Positions 35,314-43,435 of a stretch of 64,000 bases of DNA are shown piece by piece. Below the pieces are notes generated by a model. That model saw only the letters and a program-made list of their open reading frames with translations, did no database searches and had not been told where the DNA came from. Positions within the stretch are counted from its first letter, which is position 1; each line of letters begins with the position of its first letter. Position numbers and translations under genes: made by a program. The stretch lies in assembly GCF_965200585.1 (NCBI RefSeq), contig NZ_OZ241361.1, one strand, 5' to 3'. Source of the DNA: Bacterioplanoides sp965200585 (GTDB lineage: Bacteria > Pseudomonadota > Gammaproteobacteria > Pseudomonadales > Oceanobacteraceae).

Positions 35314-36309
35314 TTATATCGCGTAATTGTCGGACCACTGTTTCAGTTCATTCTGAAACGGTTTAATAAAATGCTCTTCGGCAAATTTTCCTTGTTTAAT
35401 CGCTAACTGACTGCGTTCAACCCGATCGTAAATAATCTGAGTTAATGAATGATCTGTGTGTTTCAGGTCCGGCTGGTAGCGGGTTCCGGCTACCGCATTG
35501 GCGTTATAAATCTCCGGGCGATAAATTTTCTGGAAGGTTTCCATGGTGCTGATGGTACTGATTAATTCCAGGTTGCTGTAATCGTTTAATAAGTCGCCGA
35601 AAAAATAAAACGCCAGCGGAGCAACACTGTTGGGTGGCATAAAATAACGCACCTGTAGCCCCATTTTTTTAAAATACTGTTCGGTTAAAGAAGACTCGTT
35701 TGGCAGGTACTCAATCCCTAATAGAGGATGTTGATTATGGCTTCGTTGATAAATTTTGTTGTCGGAAACACTCAGGCAAATCACAGGTAATTTATTGAAG
35801 TGTTGTTGATAAACCGAGGAGTGGACAAAGTCTTTAAATAATTTGCCGTGTAAATCACCAAAATTATCGGGGACGCTGAACCGACTGCTGTCTTTATTAT
35901 GATCCAGCAGAAGTACACTGAAGTCATAGTCACGGACGTAGGACGAGAAGTTATTACCGACAATTCCTTCAATGCGTTTGTTGGTTTTGTGGTCGGTGAT
36001 CTGGATTTTCAGAATTTCAATGGTCGGAAACGTATTGCCATTGCCTGCAATATCAATATCCACCGAAATAATATCCAGCTCAACGGAATAACGATCACCT
36101 TTGGGGTTATCCCAGGGGGCCAGTGCGTTAAAACGACGATCGACCATGCGTAACGCATTACGCAGATTCTCCTGACGGCTTTCTCCCCGTGCCAGGTTGG
36201 CGAAGTTAGTGGTGATACGGGTTGCATCTGATGGTTGATAGTCTTCATCAAAACGAATGGTTTTAACCGTGTAGTGAAAGCTGTCTACAGTGCTGGGCTT
36301 ATTGCTCAT
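35314..36309 (-). CDS. mesX: MesX (DUF1852), partner of MesD
   Basis: A 331-residue protein of the DUF1852 family. Recognisable features are the N-terminal YTVKTIRFDEDYQPSDATRITTNFANL block, read here as IRFDEDY and TRITTNFANLARG, the SVELDIISVDID strand pair and the ASN-rich LPNESSLTEQYFKKMG region. DUF1852 proteins have been named MesX because they are required for activity of the MesD methionine synthase. No cofactor site is obvious. It is the first gene of the two-gene operon, with a candidate promoter about 50-80 bp upstream. Confidence 0.85.
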   Translation of the reverse strand: MSNKPSTVDSFHYTVKTIRFDEDYQPSDATRITTNFANLARGESRQENLRNALRMVDRRFNALAPWDNPKGDRYSVELDIISVDIDIAGNGNTFPTIEILKIQITDHKTNKRIEGIVGNNFSSYVRDYDFSVLLLDHNKDSSRFSVPDNFGDLHGKLFKDFVHSSVYQQHFNKLPVICLSVSDNKIYQRSHNQHPLLGIEYLPNESSLTEQYFKKMGLQVRYFMPPNSVAPLAFYFFGDLLNDYSNLELISTISTMETFQKIYRPEIYNANAVAGTRYQPDLKHTDHSLTQIIYDRVERSQLAIKQGKFAEEHFIKPFQNELKQWSDNYAI

Positions 36310-36359
36310 AATTGGTATCCAGGAACAGAGATAAATCTTAAGTGTTTTGTTAACTGTGA

Positions 36360-36387
36360 TTTATACGTGGATATGACTATGAGTAAA
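36360..36387 (-). promoter_or_regulatory. Candidate mesX promoter
   Basis: On the minus strand TTTACT (36387-36382, 4/6 to the -35 consensus) is separated by 16 bp from TATAAA (36365-36360, 5/6 to the -10). Transcription would begin about 45 bp before the mesX start. I see no MetJ, SAM-riboswitch or SahR-like site. Confidence 0.4.
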
Positions 36388-36465
36388 AACGATTTAAATT
36401 CAAGATATGATGAAGTTACCTCATGTCAGTATGGGAAGTATCATCGGTTTGTTATGGCTGAACAG

Positions 36466-36490
36466 AAAACCCCGGCATGGAGGCCGGGGC
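36466..36490 (-). terminator. Rho-independent terminator of the repeat lipoprotein gene
   Basis: Read on the minus strand: GCCCCGGCC with its partner GCCGGGG around a short loop, followed by TTTT. The stem arms are CCCCGGC (36470-36476) and GCCGGGG (36483-36489). It lies about 55 bp after the stop of the lipoprotein gene at 36542. Confidence 0.75.
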
Positions 36491-36541
36491 TATTGAAAGG
36501 AGTAAAGTGCATCGGCTGGAAGGCGATGGCTAAGGACGATG

Positions 36542-37339
36542 TTAATTCTGACGATTAATCAACTGACTCGCCTTTTGTGAAGCGCCGCGCGCTACCGATG
36601 TTTGTGGGAATTCCGCCGTAATTTTGCGGAAGTAGGCCAGTGCTTTGCGGTTGTCGCCGTGGCGGTTATAAGGACTCATATAAATCAGTCCTAGCTGGTA
36701 CAGTGCTTTGGCTCGCATTTCATCTGAGGATGATTGATTGTCGTACAGAATCAAATACACGCTTTCGGCATCGGCTACTCGTTCATCAGTGATAGCCCGC
36801 TCACTCATGGGAGTTAACTCGGCATCAAAGGGTGTGTCGTTGGTGGTTAATAACTGCGCCCGGTTTACCTGATTCAGCAGCTGTCTGGCATTCAGTTGTA
36901 CGGATTTGCTCTGGCGTTTATCAAGAATGGCTAAGCGCTTGTTAACACGTTCTTTTACCCGGGAGTCCGGGAATTCAATATTGTGCTGATTAAAATAAGC
37001 GCGAGCTTTGATGTCATCACGATCATCGTTATAACGATTCATATAGATCAGGCCAATCTGGTACAGCGCCAGTGATTTAATATTCTGGCTGTAATCCGGG
37101 TCAGAATAACCTTTCAGGTAGGTAGCAACCGCAGTTTCGGTTTTGCCGCGTGAAATGGATTGTACCGAGAATGTCAGCAGATCCGGTTCTTCCTGTAAGG
37201 CTGCGGCGGCACGTACCTTAATATCTTCATCGTGACGCACAATACCGTGGCCCGCTCCTTCAACCAGCAGAATAGGTGTGGCGGCGGCACATCCGCCCAG
37301 TACTGCTATGGTCGTCAGCAGTATAAAAATTCTGATCAT
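36542..37339 (-). CDS. Lipoprotein with two TPR-like repeats, unknown function
   Basis: A 265-residue lipoprotein. The signal peptide ends in VLGGC with lipidated Cys17. Start 37339 is chosen over an in-frame ATG at 37360 because AGGGA lies just upstream and the signal peptide then starts properly. Two copies of a helical-repeat unit of about 50 residues are evident: ALYQIGLIYMNRYND...ARAYFNQ near 90 and ALYQLGLIYMSPYNR...ALAYFRK near 215. Each is followed by an EFP turn and a second helix, like TPR/Sel1 pairs. I do not recognise the family. It probably acts as a protein-binding scaffold on the inner face of the outer membrane. It ends at a terminator and starts 147 bp from the receiver-protein stop. 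Confidence 0.75.
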   Translation of the reverse strand: MIRIFILLTTIAVLGGCAAATPILLVEGAGHGIVRHDEDIKVRAAAALQEEPDLLTFSVQSISRGKTETAVATYLKGYSDPDYSQNIKSLALYQIGLIYMNRYNDDRDDIKARAYFNQHNIEFPDSRVKERVNKRLAILDKRQSKSVQLNARQLLNQVNRAQLLTTNDTPFDAELTPMSERAITDERVADAESVYLILYDNQSSSDEMRAKALYQLGLIYMSPYNRHGDNRKALAYFRKITAEFPQTSVARGASQKASQLINRQN

Positions 37340-37486
37340 TGATTGCTTCCCTGATCGCATTGTTAATGATTAGCAGAGCCTGTAGCAGGCGTTAAAATAA
37401 TCGTAAATTGTAACGATGTGTAACATGAATAGAAAGGTGCGTACGGGCCAGTTGGCCCTTTCCATAACGCGCCAGAGGAGGGGGAG

Positions 37487-38401
37487 TCAGAGCAGAAATT
37501 GCAGCGTTGCCGCGGTGGCTGCACCACTGATCAGGCCAAAAATAATGCCACTGGTGGTGGCTCGCTTGCGGGTTCGTTGTATCTCTTGCTGTAGTTCCTG
37601 TTGCAGCTGCTGAATCTCGGTCGATAACGAAGTGGCCGTATCATTCAGATTAGAATGGGTCTGATCCAGTAACTCAGAGCAGGCAGCTTTGACCGCTTTT
37701 TCTGAAACCAGAGTCGCGAGTTTCTGGTTTAACCCCCGGGTTTGCTGAAACAGTGTTTTGGGTTGCAGCGATTGTTGAACATCCTGTTGCAGCCCTTCGT
37801 ATTGTTGCTGCCAGTTACGTTCAATTAACTTTAATTCGTGTGCCTGAGCATTTTGTAATTGTTGTGTCGCACTGTCGAGGCCTGCGGCCATTTCACCTTT
37901 GGCTTGTGTCAGTGCCAGCTTGAGGTGTTTCTGAATCAGTTTATCAATTTCAATTAATGGGATATTGCTTTGTTCCGCAGCTTCATTCCCGCTACCGGGG
38001 TTAAGATTGATAACAGGTTCATCATTGGCAGCCGGTTCATCCAGTGACTGGATTACGGCCATTACGGCTTCCTGATTAGCGGGTTTTGCCAGCACACCTT
38101 CCGCACCGTGAGACTTCGCCATATCGAAGTATTCATCACCTTCTTTTGAGGTGTACATAATGGTTGGAATTGTCGCTGTTTTCGGATTGTTTTTAATCAG
38201 CTGGGTGGCTTCAAGGCCATTCATACCCGGCATCATATGATCCATAAAAATAACATCGGGTTGGGTTTTATCAAGAAACAGCAGAGCCGCTTCAGCGCTC
38301 TCTACGGCTTCTGATTCAACATTCATTCTGGTAAGTAACCGTTGCAACATCATCCGTGCAGACTTTGAATCATCAACTACCAACGCATTTTTTACTGGCA
38401 T
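37487..38401 (-). CDS. Receiver-domain protein with coiled coil and C-terminal membrane anchor
   Basis: A 304-residue protein with an unusual layout. Residues 1-120 are a complete receiver domain: acidic pair in VVDDSKSARMML, acceptor Asp in IFMDHMMPGMNG (about Asp53), Thr in MYTSKEGDE, and Lys in VLAKPANQ. A low-complexity linker of about 30 residues follows. Next is a long Gln-rich helical region (about 150-280) with coiled-coil character. The final helix, about 284-304 (TSGIIFGLISGAATAATLQFLL), is hydrophobic and preceded by RTRKRA, as in a tail anchor. There is no DNA-binding, enzyme or known output domain. It would place a phospho-switch on the inner membrane with a cytoplasmic coiled coil. 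It is divergent from the CDF gene. No kinase is adjacent. Confidence 0.8.
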   Translation of the reverse strand: MPVKNALVVDDSKSARMMLQRLLTRMNVESEAVESAEAALLFLDKTQPDVIFMDHMMPGMNGLEATQLIKNNPKTATIPTIMYTSKEGDEYFDMAKSHGAEGVLAKPANQEAVMAVIQSLDEPAANDEPVINLNPGSGNEAAEQSNIPLIEIDKLIQKHLKLALTQAKGEMAAGLDSATQQLQNAQAHELKLIERNWQQQYEGLQQDVQQSLQPKTLFQQTRGLNQKLATLVSEKAVKAACSELLDQTHSNLNDTATSLSTEIQQLQQELQQEIQRTRKRATTSGIIFGLISGAATAATLQFLL

Positions 38402-38553
38402 TTTGCCCTCGGCTCTCCCCTGAATACCGACTTATAAAATCAATTTGTCAGCAATGGGTCAAGCGACTTTTAAGAACACGATTGCTACTCGCCGCTCCGG
38501 CTTTCAGCTATAGTCATATCTTTGATAATAATGACAGGTAACAGGAAGATTGC

Positions 38554-39420
38554 ATGACAGATCCGGGAACATCGCGCTTAATGATGTTGACTGCTTATGC
38601 CTCTGTGCTGGTCGCCGGGGTGTTGTTGGTGTCTAAAGCCATGGTCTGGTCGTGGAGTGATTCCACCAGTGTTCTGTCTTCTTTGTTGGATTCTATGGCT
38701 GATATTTTGGCGTCGCTGGTGAATTTTTTTGCCATTCGTTATGCCTTATTACCGGCCGATAAAAATCATCCGTTTGGTCATGCCAAAGCCGAAGGCATTG
38801 CTGCCTTGATACAAGCCGCGTTTATCAGTGGCTCATTGATTATGGTCTTGTTGCAGGTGGTTGATCGTTTGCTTCACCCTCAGGCACTGAATGCGATTAA
38901 TGAAAGTATTGGGGTGATGGTATTTTCAACTTTGCTAACACTTTGTCTGGTGTTATTTCAGCGTTGGGTTTATCGGCGCACACAATCTTTGGCCGTAAAA
39001 GCGGATTCGGCGCATTATGTCAGTGATATTCTGATGAATATTGCCGTGGTGATTGCACTGGTCGGGGTTTCATTTAACTGGTTATGGATGGACCCGGCGG
39101 TGGCTTTGCTGGTGGTGGTTATTCTGATCAAAAGTGTCTGGGATATTGTGACACTGGCACTGAGCGTGCTGATGGATCAGGCTCTGGAACCGGAAACTGA
39201 AGCGCAGATTCTGGCCTTGATCCAACAGCAGCCTGGCGTATTGGGATGTCATGATCTGAAAACCCGTCAGGCTGGTAGTGTGCAGTTTATCCAGTTTCAC
39301 CTGGAGCTGAATGCTGAGCAATCCCTGCGACAAGCTCATGCATTAGGCAGCCGGGTTGAGCGGGCCATTATTAAGCAATTTCCACAGGCCGAGATTCTGA
39401 TCCACCATGACCCGATTTAA
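38554..39420 (+). CDS. Cation diffusion facilitator (FieF/YiiP-like)
   Basis: A 288-residue CDF transporter exporting divalent metal (zinc, iron or cobalt type) in exchange for protons. Six membrane helices are followed by a cytoplasmic metal-binding domain of about 80 residues. Transport-site residues are visible in TM2 (LLDSMAD; Asp46 and Asp50) and TM5 (SAHYVSD; His and Asp). The loop motif HPFGHAKAEG is typical of the FieF branch. The C-terminal domain ends HALGSRVERAI...EILIHHDP. The stop overlaps the start of the outer-membrane protein gene by 14 bp, so the two are translated from one transcript. Confidence 0.9.
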   Translation: MTDPGTSRLMMLTAYASVLVAGVLLVSKAMVWSWSDSTSVLSSLLDSMADILASLVNFFAIRYALLPADKNHPFGHAKAEGIAALIQAAFISGSLIMVLLQVVDRLLHPQALNAINESIGVMVFSTLLTLCLVLFQRWVYRRTQSLAVKADSAHYVSDILMNIAVVIALVGVSFNWLWMDPAVALLVVVILIKSVWDIVTLALSVLMDQALEPETEAQILALIQQQPGVLGCHDLKTRQAGSVQFIQFHLELNAEQSLRQAHALGSRVERAIIKQFPQAEILIHHDPI

Positions 39421-40438
39421 TCTGTACACCGGTCTGGTGCTGTGCTGTTTTTGTCTCAATGCCGGTGCTTTTACAACGCCGGTTTATCAGCCAGAGTCAT
39501 TTGAATTTGATTTGCCAGCAGTGCCGCCTGGTACGCAATCTCAATCGCTGCCAACCTCACAAGCCTATCGTGGTGAAACCCAGGTTGATAAAGATGTGAT
39601 GGATCGCTCCCGGGATTGGCTGGTGGAATATCTGAATAGTCTTTCCGGCAATATTGATTCCTTTTTTATCGATACCTTTTTCAGTGAAGAAATTGTTTCC
39701 GACGATGTAAAAGGCAGCCGCGCAAAACTTTCGTTTTATACGCGCCGCGAATTAGGCGAACCGGTTGATTATAAATTTGGACTCAGTGTCAAAGTGGCAC
39801 TGCCTAATACCAATGAGCGACTGAAGTTATTGGTTGAATCGGAAGATGAAGATGCCTTGCGTGAAGGTGATCCGATTGAAAGTGTCGAAAATGTTGAATA
39901 CACCGCCGCGCTGCGTTTTATTATTAATGAAACGGATAAATGGAAAACCAATATTGATGGTGGCATTCGCTGGGGGTTGCCACCCGATCCGTTTGTTCGC
40001 CTGCGGGCTCGTCGTTATGCTTATTTTTCCGAATGGGAATTAAAAGCGACCCAGCGCTTTTCGTATTTTACCAGTGATGGTTGGGAATCGGAGTCTGATC
40101 TGCAGATGAATTATCCGATTAATATTACCAAGCAATTTCGCGTCAGCACCCGAGCTGATTATCTGCTTAATGATGGTTTTTTTGAGCTGGGTTACGGAGC
40201 GGGTTTATACCACCGTTTAAGCACCCGATCGGCCATCGGTTTTGTGGCCAATGCAAATGGCGACACAGAATTTGGTGCAACCTTTGATGCCTATGCCGCA
40301 GGAGTACGCTACCGTCGGCAAATCTGGAAAGATTATGTGTTTGCCGAGTTATCACCGGAAATTATCTGGACCCGGGATACCGATTACGAAAGTACGCCGG
40401 TGATTATGTTCCGCCTGGAGACGGTGTTTTCGCAATAA
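39407..40438 (+). CDS. Putative outer-membrane beta-barrel protein, unknown function
   Basis: A 343-residue exported protein with a signal peptide (cleavage near NAGA-F, about residue 22). A Pro-rich linker and a helical part (WLVEYLNSLSGNIDSFF, about 70-90) come before about 240 residues of alternating polar/hydrophobic strands typical of a barrel, such as GIRWGLPPDPFVRLRARRY and the final FRLETVFSQ. I do not recognise the family. The ATG at 39407 lies inside the last codons of the CDF gene, so translation is coupled to a metal exporter. A role in outer-membrane metal or stress handling is possible but not shown. The 3' end overlaps the convergent alkB by 35 bp. Confidence 0.7.
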   Translation: MTRFNLYTGLVLCCFCLNAGAFTTPVYQPESFEFDLPAVPPGTQSQSLPTSQAYRGETQVDKDVMDRSRDWLVEYLNSLSGNIDSFFIDTFFSEEIVSDDVKGSRAKLSFYTRRELGEPVDYKFGLSVKVALPNTNERLKLLVESEDEDALREGDPIESVENVEYTAALRFIINETDKWKTNIDGGIRWGLPPDPFVRLRARRYAYFSEWELKATQRFSYFTSDGWESESDLQMNYPINITKQFRVSTRADYLLNDGFFELGYGAGLYHRLSTRSAIGFVANANGDTEFGATFDAYAAGVRYRRQIWKDYVFAELSPEIIWTRDTDYESTPVIMFRLETVFSQ

Positions 40439-41084
40439 TCTGGCGAAAGGTCAGGTTGATCCGGGGACTGTTGATGGTGCGACGTTTAGGCAGAGCGTGC
40501 TGCCAACGCTGTTGCATGCCAGCATTCATGACCAATAAGCTGCCTGAAGGCAGGGCGATGCTGAGGTGTTGCCGGGTCTCTCCAATACGGCGCAACGAAA
40601 AATCACGTGTTGCTCCCAGACTCAGTGAAGCAATTACCGCCATCGGGCCGAGTTCGGCTTCATTATCACTGTGCCAGCCCATGGAATCCTGGCCATCACG
40701 ATAGAGGTTCGCCAGAACCGAATTAAACGGCTGGCCGAGGCTGTCACGTATGATCTCGTTGAGCGCCGCTGTTGTGGTGCTCCAGGGTTCTGGATGGAAG
40801 GTTTTACCGCTGTAGCGGTAACTGGCCTCGGGGTTGCCAATCCAGCATTGCAGACGCGGGCAACGGTGTTGTTTGCCGTACAGTGTTAGGGTTTCCTGAC
40901 GCCAGGCGATTTCACGCTGCAGTTGTTGATACAGTTGCAGCGCTATACCCGGTGCAAATGCATCCGGGTACAGCGTCAGGTCACCATCCAACAGAGGCTG
41001 CGGATTGTTGAGGTTAGGCGCCTGAATGGCAGCTTCCTCTACCTCAAAGGCAAAGGTGTGATTATCCTTCAAAGCGACCGGCAA
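40404..41084 (-). CDS. alkB: AlkB-like 2-oxoglutarate/iron dioxygenase
   Basis: A 226-residue Fe(II)/2-oxoglutarate dioxygenase of the AlkB family, which repairs alkylated bases by oxidative demethylation. The iron ligands are His138 and Asp140 in GWHSDNE and His196 in WQHALPK. The 2-oxoglutarate-binding Arg are in PRINLTFR (208 and 214). The length and PRLQCWIGNP block are closer to the short AlkB/ALKBH2-like group than to E. coli AlkB, so the exact substrate is uncertain. No ATG is available near the N-terminus; TTG at 41084, inside the 3' end of cysK, or TTG at 41072 must serve. The overlap implies coupling to cysK. Confidence 0.88.
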   Translation of the reverse strand: MPVALKDNHTFAFEVEEAAIQAPNLNNPQPLLDGDLTLYPDAFAPGIALQLYQQLQREIAWRQETLTLYGKQHRCPRLQCWIGNPEASYRYSGKTFHPEPWSTTTAALNEIIRDSLGQPFNSVLANLYRDGQDSMGWHSDNEAELGPMAVIASLSLGATRDFSLRRIGETRQHLSIALPSGSLLVMNAGMQQRWQHALPKRRTINSPRINLTFRQIIAKTPSPGGT

Positions 41085-42009
41085 ACAGTGGCGAGGTCAG
41101 ATAACGTTCACCGGAATCTGGCAGAATCACCACAATCGTTTTGTCTTTAAATTCTTCTTCCTCGGCCAGTTTTAACGCCGCCTGCATTGCTGCACCACAA
41201 GAAATACCGGCGAGAATACCTTCTTCAGCCATCAGTCGGTGCGCCATGTCCATCGCTGCGTCATTACCAACCGTTTCAACCCGGTCGAGCATCTCCAGAT
41301 CCAGGTTTTTGGGAATAAAGTTGGCACCAATGCCCTGAATTTTATGAGGCGCAGGTGTAATGTCTTCACCGTTACGTACCTGAGTGATGATGGCTGAGTC
41401 TGCCGGCTCAACCGCTACTGAGGTAATGGCTTTGTGTTGTTTGATATAGCGGGAAATACCAGAGATTGTTCCTCCGGTGCCAACACCGGCAACAACCACA
41501 TCGACTTCACCATCGGTGTCCTGCCAGATTTCCGGGCCGGTTGTTTTTTCATGAATGGCCGGGTTGGCCGGGTTTTCAAACTGTTGCAGCATGATGCGTT
41601 GTTGCGGTGCTTCCGCCAGCAGTTCTTCGGCTTTTTCAACCGCTCCACGCATACCTTTTGGACCTTCGGTTAGCACTAAATTGGCTCCCAGTGCCTGCAT
41701 TACTTTGCGACGCTCGATACTCATGGTTTCCGGCATCGTCAGGGTCACTTTATAACCACGAGCTGCGGCAACAAATGCCAGCGCAATACCGGTGTTACCG
41801 CTGGTTGGCTCAACAATTTCCATACCGGGTTTTAATAACCCATCTTGTTCGGCTTGCCAGATCATATTGGCACCAATGCGGCATTTTACCGAATGGGCCG
41901 GGTTGCGGTTCTCAAGCTTGGCATATACCTTCGGGTGTTGAGTCAGTTTGCTGATGCGTACCAGCGGGGTATTACCAATCGATTGAGTGATGTCCTCATA
42001 GACTTTCAT
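41062..42009 (-). CDS. cysK: Cysteine synthase A (O-acetylserine sulfhydrylase)
   Basis: A 315-residue PLP enzyme making cysteine from O-acetylserine and sulfide. The PLP lysine is Lys42 in HSVKCRIG. The phosphate/substrate loop is PTSGNTG at 68-74, and the Gly-rich cofactor loop is GVGTGGT. The blocks MPETMSIERRK, LQQFENPANP and KIQGIGANFIP match CysK rather than CysM, whose sequence around the substrate loop differs. Length is typical. It heads a unit with alkB, which begins inside its last codons. Confidence 0.93.
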   Translation of the reverse strand: MKVYEDITQSIGNTPLVRISKLTQHPKVYAKLENRNPAHSVKCRIGANMIWQAEQDGLLKPGMEIVEPTSGNTGIALAFVAAARGYKVTLTMPETMSIERRKVMQALGANLVLTEGPKGMRGAVEKAEELLAEAPQQRIMLQQFENPANPAIHEKTTGPEIWQDTDGEVDVVVAGVGTGGTISGISRYIKQHKAITSVAVEPADSAIITQVRNGEDITPAPHKIQGIGANFIPKNLDLEMLDRVETVGNDAAMDMAHRLMAEEGILAGISCGAAMQAALKLAEEEEFKDKTIVVILPDSGERYLTSPLFAGRFEG

Positions 42010-42108
42010 GATATTTTGCCACCTTGTATAAAATATGATCTAAACTAATTGAGGTAGAATAAAAAACGCTTCTAACCATTAAAAATACATTCGGGTAGGG
42101 AAGTCACA

Positions 42109-43359
42109 GTGCCGGAATCCCCTTCAGGTTTTGCTAAAGAAGATACCTTAAAGTCAGTTGAAAAGCAGATCAACCATTTAACCGCCAGTTGGAAAAGTCA
42201 CAAAGGTGTTGCGCGCTTTTATGACGAACTGGAGAAAAATTATCTGAGCTATCGCAGCCGTACTTTCTTTTTTGCCGAGCGCAACGTGATGCTTGGGGCT
42301 TTGCTCATTTATTTAGCGTTTGGCCTGGCCGATTATTTTCTGATCGGTGAAACCTGGTTTGATTATTTCCGCTTTCGCCTGGTGTTGGCCGGTGTCGCTC
42401 TGGCCGGTCTGTATTATTTACCAAAGCCTCTGCTGCGGCGTCATCTTTATACCGTGCTGCTTATGATTAACCTGGGTGGTGGTATTTCTCTGATTATTTT
42501 TACCTCTTATTTGGAAGGTGTTGCGCGTTATGCCTTTCATCTTGGGATGCTGCCGGTTCAGGTTTTACTGATGGTGTCTTTGCGGCTGAGTTTCCGTGGT
42601 TTTGTGTGTTCTTCCGGACTGATTTTTTCGCTGTTTTGCCTGATGGTGTTGCCCGGTGATCGAGCCGTCACCTCGGAGCTGGGACAGGTTATGTGGTCTT
42701 ATGTGTCGTACTATCTCGGCTTTTGGCTGTCACTGATTATGTTGGGGTGTTACCTGACCTTTATTCTGGAAGAAGATTGCCGCAATAATTACATGCGCAA
42801 TCGTTTGCTGGTGCTCGAAGCCGAACTGTTGCAACTGATGACCAAAAAACTGGAATACCTGTCGATCACCGATCAGCTCACCCAGTTATCCAATCGCCGC
42901 CACTTCGAGCACGCATTGGAGAAAGAATGGTTTCGTTGCCTGAGAGCACAACAGCCCATCTCTCTGATTCTGCTCGATGTTGATTATTTTAAGCAATATA
43001 ACGATAACTATGGTCATGCCAGTGGCGATGAATGTTTGCGTCAGGTGGCGGCAGCGATGAAACGTAGCTGCAATCGTTCAGCGGATTTGTGCGCCCGTTA
43101 TGGCGGTGAGGAGTTTGTGATTTTACTGCCGGGAGTGACGGCGCAAGATGCTTTTGAGATGGCGGATAAGGTACTGGCGAATATTCAGGGACTGGCCATT
43201 GCTCATGCTCATAGCCGTCATCAGGTGGTAACCTGCAGCGCCGGAGTGGTGGGGCAAACCCCTGAAATCACCGATTCTTATGAAGAGTTTATCCGCCGTG
43301 CAGACGACTTACTGTACCGTGCTAAAGATGAAGGCCGTAACCGGGCTCTGCTTGCCTGA
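42109..43359 (+). CDS. Membrane-bound diguanylate cyclase
   Basis: A 416-residue protein. A short cytoplasmic N-terminus (about 55 residues) is followed by six or so membrane helices (about 58-235), a MASE-like sensor region I cannot name, and a C-terminal GGDEF domain (about 250-415). The active site is RYGGEEF and the I-site is intact (RSAD, five residues upstream), so product inhibition is expected. No EAL domain, so it should make c-di-GMP. The start is GTG at 42109 after AGGGA at 42097-42101. It is divergent from cysK by about 100 bp and ends before a short repeat array. Confidence 0.87.
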   Translation: MPESPSGFAKEDTLKSVEKQINHLTASWKSHKGVARFYDELEKNYLSYRSRTFFFAERNVMLGALLIYLAFGLADYFLIGETWFDYFRFRLVLAGVALAGLYYLPKPLLRRHLYTVLLMINLGGGISLIIFTSYLEGVARYAFHLGMLPVQVLLMVSLRLSFRGFVCSSGLIFSLFCLMVLPGDRAVTSELGQVMWSYVSYYLGFWLSLIMLGCYLTFILEEDCRNNYMRNRLLVLEAELLQLMTKKLEYLSITDQLTQLSNRRHFEHALEKEWFRCLRAQQPISLILLDVDYFKQYNDNYGHASGDECLRQVAAAMKRSCNRSADLCARYGGEEFVILLPGVTAQDAFEMADKVLANIQGLAIAHAHSRHQVVTCSAGVVGQTPEITDSYEEFIRRADDLLYRAKDEGRNRALLA

Positions 43360-43383
43360 GCCCGGATAGGTGTTTAGATGTTT

Positions 43384-43413
43384 GGCTTAGCGGTTGAGTG
43401 CTTAGCGGTTAAG
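43384..43413 (+). repeat. 15-bp tandem repeat (2 copies) with degenerate flanks
   Basis: GGCTTAGCGGTTGAG at 43384-43398 is followed at once by TGCTTAGCGGTTAAG at 43399-43413 (13/15 identical). Weaker relatives flank it: GTTTAGATG at 43372 and GGCTTAGATGG at 43415. It fills the spacer between the diguanylate cyclase and the acyltransferase genes, which converge. Confidence 0.7.
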
Positions 43414-43435
43414 GGGCTTAGATGGTAAATCCCCT

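Noticed and set aside
36376..36558. A possible small plus-strand gene beginning MSKNDLNSRYDEV between mesX and the lipoprotein gene
   Set aside because: It runs over the minus-strand terminator hairpin at 36466-36490 and the candidate mesX promoter, has no good ribosome site, and ends inside the lipoprotein gene.
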